A stretch of DNA of 64,000 nucleotides, taken from CALJFL01 sp964590005. Its GTDB lineage: Bacteria; Pseudomonadota; Gammaproteobacteria; Pseudomonadales; Halieaceae. The DNA is taken from positions 5,236 through 69,235 of the forward strand of contig CAZPVJ010000161.1 of the NCBI GenBank assembly GCA_964590005.1, given 5' to 3'. This document shows, piece after piece, positions 58,761-64,000 of the stretch (position 1 is its first letter; each line of letters opens with the position of its first letter). The position numbers and the translations under genes were made by a program. The notes under the pieces are model-generated. The model ran no database searches. It saw nothing but the letters and a program-made list of their open reading frames with translations, and had not been told where the DNA came from.

Positions 58761-59735
58761 TTGAACTACTCAACCGAGACATTATACGAAGCCTATCGCG
58801 CAATGAAGCTGATACGCGAATTTGAGGAGCGGATACGGGAGGAGTACCAGCAGGGAAAACTGCCGGGCTTCATTCACATGTATCGTAACCAGGAGGCCAT
58901 TGCTGTCGCGGCCTGTATGCACCTGGGCAACGACGACTACATTGCCAGCACACACCGTGGCCATGGGCATTGCATAGCCAAGGGCTGTGATATTGAGGAC
59001 ATGTTGCTCGAGTTGGCCTGTAAGCAGGATGGCCTGTGTAAGGGTAAGGGTGGTTCCATGCATATAGCGGACATGGACAAGGGAATGCTTGGTGCCAATG
59101 CGATTGTTGGCGGAGGACCGCCGATCGCGGCGGGTGCAGCGCTCACGGCGCGGACGCTCGGCAATGGCATGGTCTCCATGGCATTTATCGGAGACGGGGC
59201 CTCAGACCAGGGCACGGTCGCCGAGTCGCTCAACCTGGCGTTTGTGTTGCAGTTGCCGATGATATTCATGTACGAGAACAATCATTACGCCGAATTCACC
59301 CGCAACCCCAAACCTGACGGACGTATCGCGGAGAGAGCGGGTGCCTACGGTATGCCGGCGGTCACGATAGACGGCAGCGATTTCTTTGCCATGTACGAAG
59401 CCGTCGCTGAGGCGGTTAAACGGGGTCGCGAGGGAGGAGGGCCGTCGGCCATAGAAGCCGTTGCCTCACGTTATTACGGACACTTTGAGGGTGATGCGCA
59501 GCAGTATCGCGATAATGACGAGCTGGAAGCCTCCCGTGCGAGCTCTGACCCGATAGCACGATTCCTTGCCGATGAGCGCTGCAGCGAACTCGACAGCACT
59601 AAGATCAAAGCAATTGATGCGGAGATACAGGAGATACTGGATAGGGGCGTTGAACGTGCCTTGGCCGCCGCTGATCCTACCCCGGACCAGCTCTACGACG
59701 ATGTCTACATTAGCTACCGGGGTGAAACCGCATGA
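58761..59735 (+). CDS. 2-oxo acid/acetoin dehydrogenase E1 component, alpha subunit
   Basis: A 324-residue thiamine-diphosphate-dependent subunit of the acetoin/pyruvate dehydrogenase type. The TPP motif starts GDGASDQG and ends with ENN 26 residues later; THRGHGHCIAKGCD and GKGGSMHI are typical of this subunit. It starts at TTG 58761, 7 nt after GGAG. With E1 beta it decarboxylates a 2-oxo acid or cleaves acetoin, passing the acyl group to E2. It overlaps E1 beta by 4 nt (ATGA). Which substrate is used cannot be decided by sequence; the acetoin type fits best because of the separate alpha and beta subunits and size. Confidence 0.93.
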   Translation: MNYSTETLYEAYRAMKLIREFEERIREEYQQGKLPGFIHMYRNQEAIAVAACMHLGNDDYIASTHRGHGHCIAKGCDIEDMLLELACKQDGLCKGKGGSMHIADMDKGMLGANAIVGGGPPIAAGAALTARTLGNGMVSMAFIGDGASDQGTVAESLNLAFVLQLPMIFMYENNHYAEFTRNPKPDGRIAERAGAYGMPAVTIDGSDFFAMYEAVAEAVKRGREGGGPSAIEAVASRYYGHFEGDAQQYRDNDELEASRASSDPIARFLADERCSELDSTKIKAIDAEIQEILDRGVERALAAADPTPDQLYDDVYISYRGETA

Positions 59736-60715
59736 GTAAAATATCGATACGGGAGGCGATCAACCAGGCCCTGCACGAGGAAATGGCCCGTGATGACCGC
59801 GTGGTGGTCATGGGTGAGGATGTGGCTAACCGGGAAAGTGGTGGCGTTTACGGTATCACCGCGGGTCTGGCCGATGAGTTTGGTGAGTTGCGGGTTATAG
59901 ATACTCCGATTACTGAGTCCGCAATCATTGGCGCCGCAGGCGGCGCAGCGCTGACTGGTCTGCGGCCAGTGGCTGAGCTGATGTTCATCGACTTCCTGGG
60001 TGTCTGCCTCGACCAGCTGATGAACCAGATCGCCAAGTTTCGTTATATGTTTGGTGGCCGGGCGACGACACCTGTTACTATCCGCACGATGATCGGCGCC
60101 GGGGCGGGCACAGGCCCACAGCACTCGGCCATATTGTACCCTTTGCTGGTAGCCATCCCTGGCATCAAGGTGATTGCGCCCAGTAACGCCTATGATGCGA
60201 AAGGCTTGCTGGCCCAGGCGATTCGTGATGATGATCCCGTCGTTTTTTGCGAGCACAAGGCAATATACACCGAAGAATGTGAGGTCCCGGACGAGTCTTA
60301 CACCATACCTTTCGGTCAGGCGAGAACGGTCTGTGAGGGTAGCGATGTCACCGTGGTGGCCTTTTCCCGTATGGTGCTTTTGGCGGAGCAGGCCGCTGCC
60401 GCACTCGCGGGCGAGGGTATTTCGGTGGAGGTTATCGACCCTCGTACCCTGTCTCCGTTGGACGATGAGGCGATACTTGCCAGTCTCCAGAAGACTGGCA
60501 GGGTGGTGGTCGTCGACGAGGCGAACCCCTATTGCAGCATGGCTTCGGAAGTATCGAGTATCGTGGTCGACAAGGGTTTTGATTACCTGGACGCGCCGAT
60601 CAAGAAGGTCACTGCGCCGCATACGCCTGTGCCCGCCAGCCCCGTCCTGGAGGTGGAATATGTGCCCTCGGTGGCAGAGATAGAGGCGGCTATTCGCGAG
60701 GTCGTCGCGTACTGA
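59732..60715 (+). CDS. 2-oxo acid/acetoin dehydrogenase E1 component, beta subunit
   Basis: A 327-residue partner of E1 alpha. Start ISIREAINQALHEEMARD with VVVMGEDV, and later ITESAIIGAAGGAALTGLRPVAELMF, FRYMFGGRAT, and C-terminal EVIDPRTLSPLDDEAILASL. It supplies the catalytic Glu side of the TPP site (in TPITESA) and the C-terminal transketolase domain. Its start overlaps the alpha stop, and its stop overlaps the following quinoprotein start (TGATG), an unusual arrangement since E2 normally follows directly. Confidence 0.93.
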   Translation: MSKISIREAINQALHEEMARDDRVVVMGEDVANRESGGVYGITAGLADEFGELRVIDTPITESAIIGAAGGAALTGLRPVAELMFIDFLGVCLDQLMNQIAKFRYMFGGRATTPVTIRTMIGAGAGTGPQHSAILYPLLVAIPGIKVIAPSNAYDAKGLLAQAIRDDDPVVFCEHKAIYTEECEVPDESYTIPFGQARTVCEGSDVTVVAFSRMVLLAEQAAAALAGEGISVEVIDPRTLSPLDDEAILASLQKTGRVVVVDEANPYCSMASEVSSIVVDKGFDYLDAPIKKVTAPHTPVPASPVLEVEYVPSVAEIEAAIREVVAY

Positions 60716-62628
60716 TGGGCGTGAATCAAGGAAAAACGAATAGCCCGCTGATAGGGCACCCGGGGTTGAGTTTCGACCGGTTAATTCGTCTGTCAGTTTT
60801 TCCTGCGGTGTTTTTGGGCATGCTGGTAGCCCAGGGCGCGCAAGCTACCGATCCTGGCGAGGCCTTGTATCAGGAGCACTGCGCACAGTGTCATGAAGGG
60901 AATGTTCCGCGCGCGCCGCATAACATCCTGTTTCGGATGTCGCAGCCAGAGGACCTGTTGGCTGCACTGAACGAAGGGGTGATGAAAGCCCAGGGCGCGG
61001 CATTGACGCCTGAAGAACGTGTACAGGTCGCCAATTACCTGGCGGGTGCGCAAGACATGGCGGATATCGATCGGTCAATGGTGATGTGCGAAGCGCCGCT
61101 CACTGTAACCGGATCAGCTGCGACATCGATACCCTCCTGGGGTATCAATGAACAGAGCCACCGCTTTGTCGACGCCCAGACCGCTGGCCTGACCCGCGAC
61201 AACGTGGGCGACCTGGAGCTCCGTTGGGTATTTGATTTTCCCGGTGCCACTCGCACCCGGTCCCAGCCGACATTCTACGGCGATGTCATCTACCTGGGAT
61301 CGCAACACGGGGTGGTGTATGCCATTGACCTCGACTCGGGCTGTGTTCACTGGAGTTTTCAGGCCGATGCCGAGGTGCGATCGGCAGTCAGCGTTATCTC
61401 TCGACGGGACGGTCAGCCACCGGCATTGTTTTTTGGTGATGTGGCAGGGAACGTGTATTCCATCAGCGGTGCAGATGGTTCAGTGCACTGGCGCGCTCAC
61501 CTGAACGACCATCCCAATGCCACGATTACCGGTTCGCCGCGCTATTACGATGGTCGTCTTTTTGTACCTATCTCCTCGCGTGAATGGGCAACTGCCGCTG
61601 ACCCCAACTATGCCTGCTGCACTTTTCGCGGCGGTATTGCGGCCTTTAATGCCACCGATGGCTCAACGTTGTGGAAGAGTTACGCGATTCCCGAGGAGCC
61701 CGTGGATACCGGTAAACGCAACCCTCTGGGCGTGCCCATCATAGCGCCCTCGGGCGTGCCGATCTGGAATTCGCCAACGGTAGACGCGAAACGAGGGCTG
61801 CTTTACGTCGGCACCGGTGAGTCTTATACCTCCCCCGCACATGGCAATAGTGATGCTGTGGTGGCCTTTGAGATAAAGACCGGCAAGCTGGTTTGGAGCA
61901 AGCAACTCACCGCCAACGATGCCTGGAACATGAGCTGTTTTATCGGTTCGAGTTACAACTGCCCGGAAGAAAATGGACCTGACATGGACATCGGTGCGCC
62001 ACCGCTGCTCATATCACTCTCCGCTGAAAAGGATATCCTGGTGGTCGGTCAGAAGAATGGCATGGTCTACGGCATGGACCCGGACAACCGCGGTGCCATC
62101 ATCTGGCAGCGAAAAGTAGGGCTGGGTGGTTATGCGGGCGGTATTCATTGGGGAATGGCAACCGATGGTACTACTGTTTTTGCACCCAATGCCGATACTG
62201 ATTTTATCGGTCGTTTTGATGCCGAGCGTTTCCCGGGTGTTTTTGCCCTTGACGCTGGGACTGGCAAGCAGCGCTGGTATACCCGCGCCGAGGAGGATTG
62301 CCGCGAAGAGCAGAAGCCCGCTTGTGACGCCGGCGTATCCGCAGCCGCAACGGCTTCTCCTGGTCTGGTGTTCGCCGGTGGTTTCGATGGACAACTCAGA
62401 GTCTATGACAGTGACAGCGGCGAAGTGTTGTGGACTTACCAGACCAATCGCGCCTTTACCTCAGTCGCGGGTCGTAAGGCCCACGGCGGCTCAATTGAAA
62501 GTGATGGGCCCATGCCCTATCGCGGTCACCTGCTGGTTAACTCCGGCTATTTGTTCGGCTCCCGCGTACCGGGCAATGTCCTGCTTAACTTTGCCCTTCC
62601 CGAAAGCACACCCACGGAGACCCGGTAA
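60715..62628 (+). CDS. Periplasmic cytochrome c-PQQ dehydrogenase fusion, copy 2 (inside dehydrogenase operon)
   Basis: A 637-residue paralogue of the quinohemoprotein at 7549, with the same domain order. Signal helix at about residues 26-44 (IRLSVFPAVFLGMLVAQGA), heme motif CAQCH at 56-60, then an eight-bladed PQQ propeller (ATRTRSQPTFYGDVIYLGS, AIDLDSGCVHWSF and so on). The long polar lead before the signal (25 residues) is shared in kind with copy 1. It lies between E1 beta and E2 with overlapping stop/start codons on both sides (TGATG before, TAATG after), so all are translated together although it is exported and they are cytosolic. It may make the ketone or 2-oxo compound that the complex then uses. 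Confidence 0.9.
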   Translation: MGVNQGKTNSPLIGHPGLSFDRLIRLSVFPAVFLGMLVAQGAQATDPGEALYQEHCAQCHEGNVPRAPHNILFRMSQPEDLLAALNEGVMKAQGAALTPEERVQVANYLAGAQDMADIDRSMVMCEAPLTVTGSAATSIPSWGINEQSHRFVDAQTAGLTRDNVGDLELRWVFDFPGATRTRSQPTFYGDVIYLGSQHGVVYAIDLDSGCVHWSFQADAEVRSAVSVISRRDGQPPALFFGDVAGNVYSISGADGSVHWRAHLNDHPNATITGSPRYYDGRLFVPISSREWATAADPNYACCTFRGGIAAFNATDGSTLWKSYAIPEEPVDTGKRNPLGVPIIAPSGVPIWNSPTVDAKRGLLYVGTGESYTSPAHGNSDAVVAFEIKTGKLVWSKQLTANDAWNMSCFIGSSYNCPEENGPDMDIGAPPLLISLSAEKDILVVGQKNGMVYGMDPDNRGAIIWQRKVGLGGYAGGIHWGMATDGTTVFAPNADTDFIGRFDAERFPGVFALDAGTGKQRWYTRAEEDCREEQKPACDAGVSAAATASPGLVFAGGFDGQLRVYDSDSGEVLWTYQTNRAFTSVAGRKAHGGSIESDGPMPYRGHLLVNSGYLFGSRVPGNVLLNFALPESTPTETR

Positions 62629-63797
62629 TGTCCAAGCTTATTCCGATCACTATCCCCAAGTGGGGCATAGAAATGGAACATGGGACCATTTCCGAATGGC
62701 GTGTGTCGGCAGGGACCCGGGTCGTCAAGGGCGAAGAGCTGGTTGATATAGAAACTGACAAGATTGTGAATAGCTTTGAAGCCGCCCATGACGGTGTGTT
62801 GGTGCGCATTATTGCTCAAGAGGGCGAGGATCTGGCCGTCGGTACGTTGATTGGTGTTATGGCCAGCGAACCGGTTGCCGAGGAAGAAATAGACGCCTTC
62901 ATCGCTGAAAACGCCGGGACAACCACGGCCGCGGTGGAGGCCGCTGATACCCCGGCCGAAGAATTGGGATCGATAACCCCCGCCTCAGTCAGCGAGCAGA
63001 TTAAGGTTTCGCCCGCATTGCGCCGTAAGGCAGAGCGCCTGGGCATCGACCTGCACACTGTAGCCGGGTCAGGTTACGGCGGGCGTATTCTTCGCGATGA
63101 TATTGAGGCGGTGCGCGACTCAGGGGGTGGATCACCGCTGAGGCAGCTCAAAGGTGCCCAAAAGGTCATCGCCGAGAGGATGACGCAGGCCAAGCAAACT
63201 ATTCCCCACTTCTATCTGCAACGCGATTGCTTCATGGAGTCGGCATTGGGCTCTCTGGATGCCCTGCGCGAGAAATCGGGGCAACCCGTGACCGTCAACC
63301 ACCTTTTGGTGAGCGCTGTAGCCAGGGCGATGGGTGCTTTTCCCGAGATGAACATCAATGTACTGCCCGGTGGTATCCGGGATCTCGAAACCATTGATGT
63401 CTCTATTGCCGTCGATACGGGCGACAGTTTGCTTACCCCGGTAGTGCGCGATATCGGTGATGCGACGATTGAGGAGATTGCCGAGCGTGCAGCCGCAATT
63501 GTGGCACGGACCCGTGATAATAAACTGGCGGCGGGCGATCTCGATGGCGGCGCGATTACCGTATCCAACCTGGGTATGCTCGGCGTGGATAGTTTTACAG
63601 CGATCATCAATCCACCGCAGGTAATGATTCTTGCGGTGGGTGGCCTACAGGACCGCGTGGTACTCAGAGAGGGTAAGCCCGCTTCTGCGCGCTACTGCTC
63701 GTTGACCCTGGCCTGTGATCACCGGGTCATTAACGGCGCGGCCGGCGCAAGATTCCTGGCCGCGGTGTGTGATGCGATGGAGTCGGGCCCGGCCTGA
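62628..63797 (+). CDS. 2-oxo acid dehydrogenase E2 (dihydrolipoyl acyltransferase)
   Basis: A 389-residue E2 with one N-terminal lipoyl domain (Lys45 in DIETDKIVNSF), a linker rich in Ala/Glu, a peripheral-subunit-binding domain (SPALRRKAERLGIDLHTVAGSG, in two pieces) and a C-terminal acyltransferase domain. The catalytic motif, usually DHRxxDG, reads DHRVING, with His365 kept and Asp replaced by Asn369. Starts on an ATG that overlaps the quinoprotein stop. It completes the E1/E2 system; E3 is not in the window. The Asn variant leaves catalysis plausible but unusual. Confidence 0.9.
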   Translation: MSKLIPITIPKWGIEMEHGTISEWRVSAGTRVVKGEELVDIETDKIVNSFEAAHDGVLVRIIAQEGEDLAVGTLIGVMASEPVAEEEIDAFIAENAGTTTAAVEAADTPAEELGSITPASVSEQIKVSPALRRKAERLGIDLHTVAGSGYGGRILRDDIEAVRDSGGGSPLRQLKGAQKVIAERMTQAKQTIPHFYLQRDCFMESALGSLDALREKSGQPVTVNHLLVSAVARAMGAFPEMNINVLPGGIRDLETIDVSIAVDTGDSLLTPVVRDIGDATIEEIAERAAAIVARTRDNKLAAGDLDGGAITVSNLGMLGVDSFTAIINPPQVMILAVGGLQDRVVLREGKPASARYCSLTLACDHRVINGAAGARFLAAVCDAMESGPA

Positions 63798-63825
63798 TCG
63801 TATTCGGTCCCTGACTGTCTGACTC

Positions 63826-64000
63826 TCAGTCGACGTAGTTTGGCGCCAGAACGTTTTCCCCCTGCTCCCAGCGCAGCACGCCAAAGGTCATGTACTTCTC
63901 TTTTTGCGACTCCAGGAATTGCCAGGCGCAGACCATGGTGTGGTCTTCATCGACAACGGTTTCGCGTGACCAGAGTTTGAAAGCCTCACCAAAGACATGG
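63826..64000 (-). CDS. Partial hypothetical protein at window edge
   Basis: The last ~58 codons of a minus-strand gene whose start lies beyond the window. The translation reads HVFGEAFKLWSRETVVDEDH, continuing with MVCAWQFLESQKEKYMTFGV and ending in NVLAPNYVD before TGA. It is too short to assign to a family. It is convergent with the E2 gene, 28 nt apart. Its reading frame is clean and aromatic-rich with normal codon use, so a real gene is likely. Confidence 0.6.
   Translation of the reverse strand, partial: HVFGEAFKLWSRETVVDEDHTMVCAWQFLESQKEKYMTFGVLRWEQGENVLAPNYVD

Noticed and set aside
59714..60622. 302-codon open frame on the minus strand
   Set aside because: Antisense of E1 beta; composition typical of a reverse-complement shadow.
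1..64000. Mobile elements, CRISPR arrays, tRNA or rRNA genes
   Set aside because: No transposase, integrase, phage or Cas genes, no regularly spaced repeats, and no tRNA-like CCA-ended cloverleaf or rRNA segment was recognised by reading.

Overview
The window reads as chromosomal accessory DNA of a GC-rich, aerobic Gram-negative bacterium. TonB-dependent uptake, RND pumps with periplasmic adaptors, Tat-exported molybdo- and flavoproteins, periplasmic quinoproteins and dense TGATG/ATGA gene junctions suggest a marine gammaproteobacterium of the Cellvibrionales/Halieaceae kind. That placement is inference from gene content; there is no rRNA marker. I see no tRNA, rRNA, CRISPR array, insertion sequence, integrase or phage gene. 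No gene-free stretch exceeds about 250 bases.

Layout. (1) 1-12.5 kb: a P450 with a ThuA-like protein; a zinc alcohol dehydrogenase divergent from a Rieske oxygenase; a TetR regulator; a DUF3604 lipoprotein divergent from a cytochrome c/PQQ quinoprotein; a Dabb protein; and an IorAB-type molybdenum hydroxylase pair. (2) 12.5-23.3 kb: a GntR regulator heads a tightly packed one-strand cluster holding an amidohydrolase, two unusual tandem P450s, an SDR, a second ThuA-like protein, an SDR, a 2Fe-2S ferredoxin, an SDR, an ACMSD-type amidohydrolase, a limonene-epoxide-hydrolase homologue and an MFS transporter that probably starts at ATT. This is the strongest candidate for an undescribed catabolic system. 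(3) 23.5-36.4 kb: an ATP-grasp protein, a secreted FAD oxidase, an RND pump with adaptor, a second Rieske oxygenase, a four-gene minus-strand operon (isocitrate-lyase-like lyase, two alpha/beta hydrolases, an orphan multi-pass membrane protein) and a Crp/Fnr regulator. (4) 36.5-49.7 kb: a BNR-repeat/MMPL export pair, a TerB-like protein, a small Cys-motif protein, an enoyl-CoA hydratase, a flavin split-barrel protein, an orphan protein, a second RND operon with a VOC protein, and a luciferase-like flavoprotein. (5) 49.8-64 kb: a second DUF3604 protein, an SnoaL-like protein, an mGDH-type quinoprotein, a cupin, a TonB receptor with two matching palindromes upstream, an M24 protein, and a 2-oxo acid dehydrogenase operon (E1 alpha, E1 beta, E2) with a periplasmic cytochrome c/PQQ quinoprotein gene inserted between E1 beta and E2.

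Working model (inference): a hydrophobic, probably alicyclic or terpenoid/steroid-like compound enters by the TonB receptor. P450s, Rieske oxygenases and the molybdenum hydroxylase oxygenate it; SDRs and PQQ enzymes oxidise the alcohols; the epoxide hydrolase, amidohydrolases and alpha/beta hydrolases open rings or esters. The acyl products then pass through the lyase, the enoyl-CoA hydratase and the 2-oxo acid dehydrogenase complex to central metabolism. RND and MMPL pumps would limit toxicity. The substrate cannot be read from the sequence.
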